33,834 nt of DNA from Enterorhabdus sp. P55 (GCF_009911695.1 NZ_QWKK01000018.1:1-33834); one strand, 5' to 3'. Shown: positions 9,097 to 16,507, counted from the first letter of the stretch. The notes: generated from the letters alone by a model not told the origin. Numbers and translations are program-made.

Positions 9097-9120
9097 CGCC
9101 TCTTCTCGAAGGAGGTGGCG
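9097..9120 (+). promoter_or_regulatory. Shine-Dalgarno-sequestering hairpin, locus 1
   Basis: CGCC-T-CTTCT, loop CGAA, GGAGG-T-GGCG. The stem has 9 pairs (two G-U) and one T-T mismatch. The ribosome site GGAGG (9111-9115) is entirely inside the stem, so translation of the downstream ORF should need unfolding. The locus at 33243 has an equivalent hairpin. Confidence 0.6.
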
Positions 9121-9123
9121 CCT

Positions 9124-9216
9124 ATGAACATGGTTCTTGAAATCCTTTATGCCCTTGCCGCATTGGCAACCATAGCGGGGTTCGTGCTCATGCTGTGGAA
9201 GGAATATAAGCGATAA
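9124..9216 (+). CDS. 30-residue hydrophobic peptide, candidate type I toxin
   Basis: A short ORF with ATG at 9124, 8 bases after GGAGG. The peptide starts MNMVLEILYALAALA, has one continuous hydrophobic helix (about 3-24) and ends LWKEYKR with a positive tail. This one-helix, cationic-tail layout is that of Fst/holin-like (Hol_Tox) and TxpA-type membrane toxins, although I cannot show homology. Codons are AT-richer (CTT, ATT-like, TAT, GCA) than in the surrounding moa genes, which suggests an accessory origin. An antisense unit converges on its 3' end. The alternative is an uncharacterised small membrane protein co-expressed with moaC. Confidence 0.6.
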   Translation: MNMVLEILYALAALATIAGFVLMLWKEYKR

Positions 9217-9227
9217 CGGATGACGAA

Positions 9228-9319
9228 GGGAGAAAAAAAGTGACCGACGGGCATCGGTCACTTCATTCCTAGACCTGCGTCGCCCGCCCCCCGTTTCACC
9301 ACGGACGGGCTTCGCCGGC
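9228..9319 (-). ncRNA. Predicted antisense RNA, locus 1
   Basis: Predicted from a minus-strand extended -10 promoter (9326-9334) and a strong minus-strand intrinsic terminator (9230-9263). The RNA would be about 90 nt and complementary to the 3' untranslated part of the small-ORF transcript, as for type I antitoxins that overlap the 3' end of the toxin mRNA. No transcript data are available, so this is an inference from paired signals. Confidence 0.5.
9230..9263 (-). terminator. Minus-strand intrinsic terminator, locus 1
   Basis: AAGTGACCGA (9238-9247), loop CGGGCA, TCGGTCACTT (9254-9263): a perfect 10-bp stem. Read on the minus strand it is followed by TTTTTTTCTCCC, a classic U-tract. Read on the plus strand the tail is CATTCC, so it is directional. 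No minus-strand gene exists upstream to need it except the antisense RNA. Confidence 0.85.
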
Positions 9320-9325
9320 GAACGC

Positions 9326-9334
9326 ATTGTACCA
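9326..9334 (-). promoter_or_regulatory. Antisense promoter, locus 1
   Basis: On the minus strand TGG-TACAAT, an extended -10. Spaced 17 bases upstream is TCGTAA, a weak -35. The start is expected near 9319-9320, which coincides with the inverted copy (9306-9320) of the 5' end of the sense transcript. Confidence 0.5.
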
Positions 9335-9365
9335 CGCTGCCATGAAGATTACGAGGAGAGAGACC

Positions 9366-9872
9366 ATGACCGACCAGCAGCTGACCCACATCGACGAGCA
9401 GGGCGACGTGCGCATGGTGGACGTATCGCAGAAGGCCGACACCGAGCGCGTGGCCGTGGCCGAGGGCTTCATCGCCATGAACCCGGCCACCTTGGAGCTC
9501 ATCACCACCGGCGCCGCCGCCAAGGGCGACGTGCTGGCCTGCGCGCGCGTGGCCGGCGTCATGGCCGCCAAGCGCACGAGCGAGCTCATCCCCATGTGCC
9601 ACCCGCTCAACATCACCAAGGCGAAGGTGGAGTGCGCGGCGGTGGGCGCGGGCGAGCGGGCTGACGGGCGCGTGGGCATCCACGTGACCACCACCTGCGG
9701 CGTCACCGGCAAGACCGGTATCGAGATGGAGGCGCTTACGGCGGCGTCCGTGGCGTGCCTGACCGTCTACGACATGTGCAAGGCGGTGGACCGCGGCATG
9801 GAGATCATGGACGTGCGCCTGCTCAAGAAGGACGGCGGCAAGACGGGCCTGTGGCTGCGCGAGGAGGCCTAG
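9366..9872 (+). CDS. moaC: Cyclic pyranopterin monophosphate synthase MoaC
   Basis: A 168-residue cytoplasmic enzyme that converts 3',8-cyclo-GTP to cyclic pyranopterin monophosphate, the step after MoaA. Family marks: [17 protein letters not shown] at the N terminus, [13 protein letters not shown] with the active-site H of [21 protein letters not shown] and [11 protein letters not shown]. Length matches the family (about 160). The start chosen is ATG at 9366, with GAGGAGAG upstream; a more upstream in-frame ATG at 9342 lies in the antisense promoter and lacks a ribosome site. No moaE, moaD, moeA or mogA lies in this window, so the later steps must be encoded elsewhere. Confidence 0.95.
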   Translation: MTDQQLTHIDEQGDVRMVDVSQKADTERVAVAEGFIAMNPATLELITTGAAAKGDVLACARVAGVMAAKRTSELIPMCHPLNITKAKVECAAVGAGERADGRVGIHVTTTCGVTGKTGIEMEALTAASVACLTVYDMCKAVDRGMEIMDVRLLKKDGGKTGLWLREEA

Positions 9873-9990
9873 GGCGCCAGCGGCGGGCTGCTCGCCCCGG
9901 CACCCGGGCCGTCCCGATCATGGCGGCGCCTGCCTGACACGCCCCGCGCGGCCTCGCGACGTGCCCAAGGTAACCAACCTGCTGCGTTTG

Positions 9991-10020
9991 GCCCCGCGGG
10001 GAAACCTGCGGGGCGCTTCT
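9991..10020 (+). terminator. Hairpin between moaC and pyk, probable terminator
   Basis: GCCCCGC (9991-9997) pairs with GCGGGGC (10008-10014) across a 10-base loop and is followed by GCTTCT. The U-tract is weak. It could end moaC transcription just before the pyk promoter. Confidence 0.5.
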
Positions 10021-10029
10021 TGCTATGAT
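10021..10029 (+). promoter_or_regulatory. pyk extended -10 promoter
   Basis: TGC-TATGAT at 10021-10029, 52 bases before the pyk start. There is no good -35, as at most promoters in this window. Confidence 0.55.
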
Positions 10030-10081
10030 GGCCCCAAGCGCGCCCGCCCGGGCGCGAGATGCCGTTGGGAAGGGGAGCGCC

Positions 10082-11533
10082 ATGACCAAGCGCACGAAGA
10101 TCATCTGCACCATGGGCCCGGCCGTGGACGACGAGGAGACGCTTTCCGCCCTCATCCGCGCCGGCATGGACGTGGCGCGGCTCAACTTCTCGCACGGCTC
10201 CCACGCCGAGCACGCGGAGCGCATCGAGCGCATCCGCCGCGTCCGCCAGGCGCTCGGCGCGCCGACGGCCGTCATGCTCGACACCAAGGGCCCCGAGATC
10301 CGCACGGGCCGGCTCGCCGGCGGCGCGCCGGTGCGCCTGGCCGCGGGAGACCCGCTCATCCTCACCGCCGACGAGGTGGAGGGCAACTCCTTTCGCGTGA
10401 GCCAGTCGGCGCCCGAGCTGCCGGGCTGCGTGGCGCCGGGCGACCTCGTCCTGCTCGACGACGGCCTCATCGGCCTTCGGGTCGAGTCGGTGGAGGGCCC
10501 CGACGTCTTCTGCACCGTGGAGAACGCGGGCGTCCTCGGCGAGCGCAAGTCGGTCAACGTGCCCGGCGTGTCCGTGCCGCTGCCTGCCGTGACCGACAAG
10601 GACCGCGCTGATCTGCTCTTCGGCATCGATCAGGGGGTGGACTACGTGGCCGCCTCCTTCATCCGCGACGGCGCCGGCGTGCGCGAGATTCGCGACTTCT
10701 TGGCCGCCAACGGGGGCGGCGACATCCGCGTCATCGCCAAGGTGGAGAACGCGGATGCCGTGCGCAACATCGACTCCATCATCCAGGAGGCCGACGGCGT
10801 GATGGTGGCTCGGGGAGACCTGGGCGTGGAGGTGCCCGAGCACAAGGTGCCGCACATCCAGAAGAAGATCATCCGCGCGTGCAACCGCGAGTCCAAGCCG
10901 GTCATCACGGCCACCCAGATGCTCGACTCGATGATCCGCAACCCGCGCCCCACCCGCGCGGAGGTGGCCGACGTGGCCAACGCCATCTACGACGGCACCG
11001 ACTGCGTGATGCTCTCGGGCGAGACGGCCATGGGGAAGTATCCGATCGAGGCCGTGCGCACCATGGTCGAGATAGCCGAGGAGACCGAGCCGCGTCTGTT
11101 CGACGAGCGCTTTCCCGACCGCGAGCGCACCCATGCCCGCGTGTCGATGGCCGTGGGCCTGGCCGCCGTGCAGACGGCTGAGACGCTCGGCGCCGCCTGC
11201 ATCGTGGCGCCCACCATGTCCGGGCGCACGGCGCGCCTCATCTCCAACCTGCGCCCGCGCATGCCCATCTACGCGGTGACGCCGTCTCCGCGCGTCATGC
11301 GGCAGATGCAGCTCTCCTGGGGCGTGACGCCCCTGCATGACGACGTGCACGGCGACATGCGCCAGGTCATCGACCAGGCGCGCGTGGCCATCATGGAGCG
11401 CGGCTTCGTGGCCCCGGGCGACCTGGCGGTGTTCACCGCGGGCGATCCTGATACGAGCCCCGAGGAGCTCCTCGGCAGCGCCTATCACGGCACCACCCCC
11501 ACCAACGTGATGTACGTCGTCCAGATCCGCTAG
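10082..11533 (+). CDS. pyk: Pyruvate kinase
   Basis: A 483-residue glycolytic enzyme that moves phosphate from phosphoenolpyruvate to ADP. It begins TKRTKIICTMGPAVDDEE with ARLNFSHGSHAEH soon after; the B domain follows VMLDTKGPEIRTG. The metal/substrate region is VIAKVENADAVRN and GVMVARGDLGVEVP, then ATQMLDSMIRNPRPTRAEV and CVMLSGETAMGKYP. The C-terminal allosteric domain (about 350-483) is present, but no extra PEP-utiliser domain. ATG at 10082 follows GGGGAGC. It is a single-gene unit with its own extended -10 promoter. Confidence 0.97.
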   Translation: MTKRTKIICTMGPAVDDEETLSALIRAGMDVARLNFSHGSHAEHAERIERIRRVRQALGAPTAVMLDTKGPEIRTGRLAGGAPVRLAAGDPLILTADEVEGNSFRVSQSAPELPGCVAPGDLVLLDDGLIGLRVESVEGPDVFCTVENAGVLGERKSVNVPGVSVPLPAVTDKDRADLLFGIDQGVDYVAASFIRDGAGVREIRDFLAANGGGDIRVIAKVENADAVRNIDSIIQEADGVMVARGDLGVEVPEHKVPHIQKKIIRACNRESKPVITATQMLDSMIRNPRPTRAEVADVANAIYDGTDCVMLSGETAMGKYPIEAVRTMVEIAEETEPRLFDERFPDRERTHARVSMAVGLAAVQTAETLGAACIVAPTMSGRTARLISNLRPRMPIYAVTPSPRVMRQMQLSWGVTPLHDDVHGDMRQVIDQARVAIMERGFVAPGDLAVFTAGDPDTSPEELLGSAYHGTTPTNVMYVVQIR

Positions 11534-11573
11534 GCGTGCTTCCTGAGAAAAACCGTCCCGGCTGCCTGGCCTG

Positions 11574-11582
11574 TGCTAATAT
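11574..11582 (+). promoter_or_regulatory. yebC extended -10 promoter
   Basis: TGC-TAATAT at 11574-11582, 36 bases before the yebC start. The -35 region is GC-rich and unlike the consensus. Confidence 0.6.
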
Positions 11583-11618
11583 AGACGGCTGGAATCTACC
11601 CCTTCGGAAGGATCGTAT

Positions 11619-12419
11619 ATGTCAGGGCATTCAAAATGGGCAACCACCAAGCACCGCAAGGCCGCGCAGGACGCTAAGCGCTCGGCCCTCTTCTCCAAGC
11701 TGTCGCGCAACATCACCGTGGCGGCGAAGGAGGGCGGCGACCCCAACCCCGACAACAACGCCTCGCTGGCCGCCGCCATCGAGAAGGCCAAGGGCTACTC
11801 TCTGCCCAAGGACAAGATCAAGACGGCCATCGACAAGGCTTTCGGAAGCGGCAAGGACGCCGCCAACTACGAGACGGTCGTCTATGAGGGCTACGGCCCG
11901 GCTGGCGTCGCGGTGTACTGCGAGGCGCTGACCGACAACCGCAACCGCACCGCCGCCGACGTGCGCAGCGCCTTCTCCCACGCGGGCGGCAGCCTGGGCA
12001 CCTCCGGCTCCGTGGCGTTCCAGTTCGAGCGCAAGGGCCAGATCGTCGTCCCCAAGCAGGTGGAGACCGGCGACAAGAAGAACCCCATCGGCCCCAACGG
12101 CGCCGCGGCCGACGAGGAGGAGTTCATGCTCGCCGTGGCCGAGGCCGGCGGCGATGACTACGAGGACGCCGAGGACGAGTGGATCGTCTACACCGTCCCC
12201 ACCGACCTCATGGCCGTCAAGAAGGCCCTCGAGGAGCAGGGCATCGAGACCAAGGGCGCCGAGATGACCATGGAGCCCACCACTCCCACCGCCGTCTCCG
12301 TGTCCGACGCCAAGAAGGTCATGCGCCTTATCGACAAGCTCGAGGAGCTCGAGGACCTGCAGAGCGTCTACCACACCATGGACATCACCGACGAGATCGC
12401 CGCGGCGCTCGACGAGTAG
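11619..12419 (+). CDS. yebC: YebC/PmpR family DNA-binding protein
   Basis: A 266-residue member of the YebC/TACO1 family. It begins with the signature SGHSKWATTKHRKAAQDAKR and continues LFSKLSRNITVAAKEGG and YEGYGPAGVAVYCEALTDN. Family members have been described as transcriptional regulators (PmpR) and, more recently, as factors that relieve ribosome stalling; which applies here cannot be told. The middle has a slightly long insertion (QVETGDKKNPIGPNGAAADE), making it longer than the usual 240-250 residues. It sits upstream of the ruv genes, the classic place for yebC, but a terminator and an EFR1 gene separate them. ATG at 11619 has GGAAGGA. Confidence 0.95.
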   Translation: MSGHSKWATTKHRKAAQDAKRSALFSKLSRNITVAAKEGGDPNPDNNASLAAAIEKAKGYSLPKDKIKTAIDKAFGSGKDAANYETVVYEGYGPAGVAVYCEALTDNRNRTAADVRSAFSHAGGSLGTSGSVAFQFERKGQIVVPKQVETGDKKNPIGPNGAAADEEEFMLAVAEAGGDDYEDAEDEWIVYTVPTDLMAVKKALEEQGIETKGAEMTMEPTTPTAVSVSDAKKVMRLIDKLEELEDLQSVYHTMDITDEIAAALDE

Positions 12420-12445
12420 CCCGCCTGGTATTCGCGGGACGTATC

Positions 12446-12482
12446 GGCGCCCGGGGCCTGTGCCCCGGGCGCCGTGCTTTTC
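12446..12482 (+). terminator. Strong intrinsic terminator after yebC
   Basis: A perfect 12-bp stem, GGCGCCCGGGGC and GCCCCGGGCGCC, with the tetraloop CTGT, followed by GTGCTTTT. Confidence 0.85.
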
Positions 12483-12517
12483 CGGCGCGCCGCCTGGCTG
12501 CCTGGCGAGGCCGGGCG

Positions 12518-12523
12518 TACAAT
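12518..12523 (+). promoter_or_regulatory. Candidate -10 (TACAAT) for the EFR1 gene
   Basis: TACAAT lies about 54 bases upstream of the start. No -35 stands out. Confidence 0.45.
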
Positions 12524-12576
12524 GGGGAAACCGGAGAAGACGAGGGCGGCGCAGGCCGCCCGGGAGGGAGGGATCC

Positions 12577-13356
12577 ATGGAGGGGAAGCTCGCGGTCATC
12601 TACTTCAGCCCCACGCACACGAGCCGCACCACGGCGCTCGCCGTGGCCGAGGGCATGGCCGAGCTGGGCGCCGAGGCGCTCGACATCGACCTGACCAAGC
12701 CGGAGGCCCGCGCGGACTTCAGCCTGGAGCTGGCGGAGGGGGACGTGGCCGTGATCGGCTATCCCGTCTACGCTGGCCGCGTGCCCCGCGTGCTGGCCGA
12801 GCTGCTGGCGAACGTCAAGGGCGGTGGCGCGGCCGCCGTGCCGGTGGCCGTCTACGGCAACCGTGACTTCGACGACGCGCTCGTGGAGATGGCCGACCTC
12901 CTGGATGATGCGGGCTTCGCGGTGGTCGCGGCGGGCGCCTTCGTCGGCGAGCACTCGTTCTCGCGCCTCGTGGGCACCGACCGCCCCGATGCGGCCGATG
13001 TGGAGGCCGCCGTGGCCTTCGGCGCGGCAGTGGCGGCCAAGCTGGGCGCTGGCGAGCGGTCGGCGCCCGAGCTGCGCGGCAACCGCCCCTACACCGAGTA
13101 CCGGGCCGACCTGCCCTTCACGCCCGCTACCACCGACGCTTGCACCGACTGCGGCGTCTGCGCGCACGTGTGCCCCATGGCTGCCATCGACCCGGTGGAC
13201 GTACGACGCGTGGACGAGCGCTGCATCAGCTGCTGCGCCTGCGTGAAGGCGTGCCCGGAAGCCGCCAAGACCTATGCGGACACCCCCATCGACGGCATGG
13301 CCCACCTGCTCCAGGAGAACTGCGCCGTGCGTCGGGAGCCCGAGACGTTCCTGTGA
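12577..13356 (+). CDS. EFR1-type flavodoxin/ferredoxin protein
   Basis: A 259-residue predicted electron carrier. Residues 1-150 form a flavodoxin-like fold: the FMN phosphate loop is SPTHTSRTTA after VIYFS, and VIGYPVYAGRVPRVL matches the second flavin loop. Residues about 188-240 carry two 4Fe-4S motifs, CTDCGVCAHVCP and CISCCACVKACP. This combination defines the EFR1 (flavodoxin domain plus bacterial ferredoxin) group found mostly in anaerobes. The partner redox enzyme is unknown. ATG at 12577 follows GGGAGGGAGG. It lies between yebC and ruvC but has its own promoter, and the SOS promoter of ruvC starts right after it, so co-regulation is unlikely. Confidence 0.88.
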   Translation: MEGKLAVIYFSPTHTSRTTALAVAEGMAELGAEALDIDLTKPEARADFSLELAEGDVAVIGYPVYAGRVPRVLAELLANVKGGGAAAVPVAVYGNRDFDDALVEMADLLDDAGFAVVAAGAFVGEHSFSRLVGTDRPDAADVEAAVAFGAAVAAKLGAGERSAPELRGNRPYTEYRADLPFTPATTDACTDCGVCAHVCPMAAIDPVDVRRVDERCISCCACVKACPEAAKTYADTPIDGMAHLLQENCAVRREPETFL

Positions 13357-13374
13357 TTTCCCGGGGAATCCCCC

Positions 13375-13403
13375 TTGCATCAAACAAACATATGTTCTAT
13401 CAT
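13375..13403 (+). promoter_or_regulatory. ruvCAB promoter with LexA/DinR-type SOS box
   Basis: -35 TTGCAT (13375-13380), a 17-base spacer and -10 TATCAT (13398-13403). The spacer is filled by CAAACATATGTTCT (13385-13398), which matches the Gram-positive SOS box CGAACATATGTTCG at 12 of 14 positions; only the outer G and G differ. LexA bound here would block RNA polymerase, so ruvCAB should be induced by DNA damage. Confidence 0.82.
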
Positions 13404-13439
13404 AGGGCCCGCTTATTCGGAAGAGGAAGGCGGGCCCTC

Positions 13440-14036
13440 GTGTCACGGACCCAGCGCATCATACTCGGCATCGACCCTGGCCTGGCCCACACGGGCTGGG
13501 GGGTGGTGTCCCAGGACGGCCCTCGGCTGGCCTGCGTGGCCTACGGCTGCGTGACCACGTCTGCGGCCGATGCGCTGAGCCGGCGGCTGCTGAAGGTGCA
13601 CGACCAGATCGGCGCCGTGGTGCGCCGGTTCCGCCCCACCTGCGTCGGCATCGAGACGGTGTGGTTCGGCACCAACGTCACCGCCGCCTTCGGCACGGGC
13701 CAGGCCCGCGGGGCGGCGCTCGTGGCCTGCGCGGAGGGCGGGCTTGAGGTGGGGGAGTTCTCGCCCAGCCAGATCAAGCTCGCCATTGTGGGCACCGGCG
13801 CGGCCGAGAAGGAGCAGGTTCAGTACATGGTAGGCCAGCTGCTGCGGCTGCCCGAGCCGCCCTCGCCCGATCACGCGGCCGACGCCTTGGCGGCGGCCAT
13901 CTGCTACAGCACTCACGAGGGCTTCGCCCGTGCCGCCGCGCGCTACGACCAGGCGGTCGCGGCAGCCGTCGCGGCCGACGATGCCGGCAGGCGGCAGGCG
14001 GCCGCCCTGCGGGAAAGGGAGGAGGCACGGTCATGA
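13440..14036 (+). CDS. ruvC: Holliday junction resolvase RuvC
   Basis: A 198-residue endonuclease that cuts Holliday junctions with RuvAB. The catalytic acids are visible: D in ILGIDPGLAHTGWG, E in CVGIETVWF, and the two late aspartates in PSPDHAADALAAAICY. The C-terminal tail (about 165-198) is Ala/Arg-rich and longer than in E. coli. The start is GTG at 13440, placed after AAGAGGAAGG. An earlier in-frame ATG (13392) falls inside the SOS box and -10, so it cannot be on the mRNA. The stop overlaps the ruvA start (ATGA). Confidence 0.95.
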   Translation: MSRTQRIILGIDPGLAHTGWGVVSQDGPRLACVAYGCVTTSAADALSRRLLKVHDQIGAVVRRFRPTCVGIETVWFGTNVTAAFGTGQARGAALVACAEGGLEVGEFSPSQIKLAIVGTGAAEKEQVQYMVGQLLRLPEPPSPDHAADALAAAICYSTHEGFARAAARYDQAVAAAVAADDAGRRQAAALREREEARS

Positions 14037-14626
14037 TCGCGTTTCTCAGGGGAGCGCTGGCGGCGAAGTCCGCCCAGGGCGTGGTGGTGGACGTCGGGGG
14101 CGTCGGCTACGGCGTCGCCTTGTCCCAGGCGAGCCTCTCCAGGTTGCCGGGCCTCGGCGAGGAGGTGAGCATCCTCACCTACCTCCAGGTGTCCGAGAGC
14201 GGCATCGCCCTCTACGGCTTTCTCTCCGAGGAGGAGAAGGCCCTGTTCGAGCGCCTCATCGCGGTGTCGGGCGTGGGGCCTAAGGTGGCGCTCGCGGCGC
14301 TCTCCACGTTCTCGGCGGGCGCGCTTGCCGATGCCATAGCCTCGCAGGACGTGGCCCTCGTGCAGAAGATCCCCGGCGTGGGGAAGAAGACGGCCCAGCG
14401 CATCATCCTCGAGCTTAAGGGCTCGCTCGACCAGGGGATCGAAGGACTCTTCGGCCGCTCGGAGGATCCGGCTGCGATCATCGACGAGCGCCTCAAGGGC
14501 GCTACCGAGGCGCTGCTCTCCATGGGCTTCACCTCCGCCGAGGCCGAGCTGGCCCTCAAGGGCGCCCCCGAGGGCGCCACCGAGGCCGCCCTGCTACAAT
14601 ATGCCCTCAAGCGTCTGGGAAGCTGA
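14033..14626 (+). CDS. ruvA: Holliday junction branch-migration subunit RuvA
   Basis: A 197-residue protein that binds four-way junctions and loads RuvB. It begins MIAFLRGALAAKSAQGVVVDVGGVGYGVALS (OB fold, shown here in the first 60 residues), has the tandem helix-hairpin-helix motifs GVGPKVALAALS and IPGVGKKTAQRIILELK, and a C-terminal three-helix domain (about 150-197: GATEALLSMGFTSAEAELAL) that contacts RuvB. Length is normal. It overlaps ruvC by four bases and lies 9 bases ahead of ruvB. Confidence 0.96.
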   Translation: MIAFLRGALAAKSAQGVVVDVGGVGYGVALSQASLSRLPGLGEEVSILTYLQVSESGIALYGFLSEEEKALFERLIAVSGVGPKVALAALSTFSAGALADAIASQDVALVQKIPGVGKKTAQRIILELKGSLDQGIEGLFGRSEDPAAIIDERLKGATEALLSMGFTSAEAELALKGAPEGATEAALLQYALKRLGS

Positions 14627-14635
14627 TAGGTTGCC

Positions 14636-15724
14636 ATGGGATCTGACATCGAGATAGAGGGCCTTGTGTTCGAGGCGGGTGACGACGACCGGGACGCCCT
14701 GGCGGGGCGCCTGGCCGCGCGCGAGCGCGCCGTCAGCGCCGATTTGATCGAGGACGATCTTGCCCTCGATCGCTCGCTGCGCCCCAAGCGCCTGGGCGAC
14801 TACCTCGGCCAGGCCAAGGTGAAGGAGTCCCTCGCCATCCTCATCGAGGCGGCCCGCGGCCGCGGGGACGTGGTGGATCACATCCTGTTCTCGGGCCCGC
14901 CGGGCCTGGGCAAGACCACGCTCGCGCAGGTGGTGGCCAACGAGGTGGGGGCCTCCATCCGCACCACGAGCGGCCCGGCCATCGAGCGCACGGGCGACCT
15001 GGCCGCCATCCTCACCAACCTGGAGGAAGGCGACGTCCTGTTCATCGACGAGATCCACCGTCTCAACCGCATGGTGGAGGAGGTGCTCTACCCGGCGCTC
15101 GAGGACTTCGCGCTCGACATCGTGGTAGGCAAGGGACCGGCCGCGCGCTCCATCCGACTCGACATCCCCCGCTTCACGCTCATCGGGGCCACCACGCGCA
15201 CGGGGCTGCTCACCGGGCCTTTGCGCGACCGCTTCGGCATCGCCTTCCGGCTGGCCTACTACACGCCCGAGGAGCTGGCCTCTATCGTGCGCCGCTCGGC
15301 CTCCATCCTAGGGGTGGACATAGAGGAGGAGGGCGCGCTCGAGATAGCCCGCCGCAGCCGCGGCACGCCGCGCTTGGCCAACCGCCTGCTCAAGCGCGTG
15401 CGCGACTGGGCGCAGGTGCGCGGGGACGGCGCCATCACCGAGGACGTGGCCGCTCAGGCGCTGTCGTTCTTCGAGGTGGACGACTTGGGTCTCGACGCGG
15501 TGGACAATCGCATCCTCGAGCTGCTCTGCGTGCAGTTCTCGGGCCGCCCCGTGGGCCTCACCACGCTTTCGTCGGCCCTGTCGGAGGATCCGGACTCGGT
15601 GGAGGACGTCTACGAGCCCTACCTCATGCAGCAGGGGCTCATGGTGCGCACCCCCAAGGGGCGTCAGGCTACGGCGCGCGCTTGGGAGCATCTGGGCCTC
15701 ATTGCCCCCGAGGGGGTGGCCTAG
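14636..15724 (+). CDS. ruvB: Holliday junction branch-migration ATPase RuvB
   Basis: A 362-residue AAA+ motor that moves Holliday junctions. Motifs: [15 protein letters not shown] at the start of the ATPase, Walker [10 protein letters not shown], Walker [11 protein letters not shown], sensor 1 [11 protein letters not shown] and arginine-finger region GPLRDRFGI. The C-terminal winged-helix DNA-binding domain ends with [17 protein letters not shown]. An acidic N-terminal extension (about 1-38) precedes the core. The ATG at 14636 lies 9 bases after ruvA, so the genes are in one operon under the SOS promoter. Confidence 0.97.
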   Translation: MGSDIEIEGLVFEAGDDDRDALAGRLAARERAVSADLIEDDLALDRSLRPKRLGDYLGQAKVKESLAILIEAARGRGDVVDHILFSGPPGLGKTTLAQVVANEVGASIRTTSGPAIERTGDLAAILTNLEEGDVLFIDEIHRLNRMVEEVLYPALEDFALDIVVGKGPAARSIRLDIPRFTLIGATTRTGLLTGPLRDRFGIAFRLAYYTPEELASIVRRSASILGVDIEEEGALEIARRSRGTPRLANRLLKRVRDWAQVRGDGAITEDVAAQALSFFEVDDLGLDAVDNRILELLCVQFSGRPVGLTTLSSALSEDPDSVEDVYEPYLMQQGLMVRTPKGRQATARAWEHLGLIAPEGVA

Positions 15725-15726
15725 CC

Positions 15727-16140
15727 GTGTTCGAGCAGGATTACCTCATGCGGCTGCTGGCCGAGTTCGCCGCGGCCATCCGGCGCTCCATGGAGCGGGC
15801 AACCGGGCTGCGCGACCCGCGCGGGGCGGCAGCCATGCTCGAGGCCGCGGTAGGCGAGGCGGTGGAGATGGACGGAGAGGTGCTGCTCGCGCTGGCGCCG
15901 GAGTCCATCGCGTCGGTGCTTACGGTGACGGGGGTCGACCCGCACGTGACCGAGTACCTCGCGCGCAGCCTCATGCTCGCGTCGCGCTACCGGGCCGAGG
16001 CGGGGGAGGCGGACCTCGCGGCCCTGCGGGAGGCGCAGGCGCGGGCCATCGCCGATGCCTGGGGCCACGACCTCGGCGTCGACCCGGCCGCGCCCTCCTC
16101 CATGGAGGCCTTCCTCGCCCGAACCACCGCCTTCTGCTAG
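15727..16140 (+). CDS. DUF6483-like small helical protein
   Basis: A 137-residue soluble, mostly helical protein of unknown function. It starts MFEQDYLMRLLAEFAAAI, the typical opening of the DUF6483 family, and continues with amphipathic helices that may form a TPR-like bundle. GTG at 15727 is chosen because it is two bases beyond the ruvB stop and matches the family start; the ruvB end supplies GAGGGGG as ribosome site. It is probably the last gene of the ruvCAB operon. I know of no demonstrated link between this family and recombination. An unrelated hitchhiker in the operon is the simple alternative. Confidence 0.75.
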   Translation: MFEQDYLMRLLAEFAAAIRRSMERATGLRDPRGAAAMLEAAVGEAVEMDGEVLLALAPESIASVLTVTGVDPHVTEYLARSLMLASRYRAEAGEADLAALREAQARAIADAWGHDLGVDPAAPSSMEAFLARTTAFC

Positions 16141-16404
16141 CATCCTCGCCTGCGGCCGAGGCGGCGCTGCTGGGGCCTGTCGCGTGCCCACCGACAGCAC
16201 GTTCGGCACGGGATCATCTCTTTGTTTTCCTAAGTATTCACTGCGATGATCTTTGAAGTTAGCTTTAAGTAAAAGGCCAGTTCAGCAGAGGAAAATCAGC
16301 TTCTTTGCCCCCGTTTTCCCGAGAGGGGCACGCCCTTTTCTTACAGTTTGGAAAAAAAGCGTTCGCTGAGCGGAATCCTCACCGCGAACCGCATTGAAAA
16401 GGCG
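16141..16404. other. AT-richer intergenic region upstream of csp
   Basis: About 265 bases with markedly lower GC than its surroundings. No reading frame is convincing. Two near-repeats, GATCATCTCTTTG (about 16212) and GATGATCTTTGAAG (about 16244), are visible. The region contains a minus-strand terminator (16352-16389). Confidence 0.5.
16352..16389 (-). terminator. Minus-strand intrinsic terminator facing csp
   Basis: On the minus strand GTTCGC-GG-TGAG, loop GATTCCG, CTCA-GCGAAC, then GCTTTTTTTCC. The stem is 6+4 bp with a two-base bulge and the U-tract is strong. The only minus-strand unit upstream is queA, which ends at 16787, so it would stop read-through or an antisense RNA across csp. 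Confidence 0.7.
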
Positions 16405-16507
16405 TATAGTAAAGCCCGTGCTTTCAAAATGAAAGCGGGCAGGTCATCATTTTGAGGGTCTGTATGGCTACTCCCCAATGCAAGAGGGGAGAGAAAAGAG
16501 GATTAAC
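16405..16507 (+). promoter_or_regulatory. csp promoter and structured 5' leader
   Basis: -10 TATAGT at 16405-16410 with no clear -35. The leader is about 90 nt. It has a hairpin GCCC-GT-GCTTTC / GAAAGC-GGGC (16414-16440) and a second stem CTCCCC / GGGGAG (16471-16491) just before the ribosome site AGAGGA. Long structured leaders are usual for cold-shock genes and control stability and translation with temperature. The first hairpin may lie partly at or before the transcription start. Confidence 0.55.

Noticed and set aside
13405-13437. GGGCCCGC/GCGGGCCC hairpin as a ruvC leader regulator
   Set aside because: The predicted transcription start is near 13410, inside the left arm, so the stem would not form in the mRNA.
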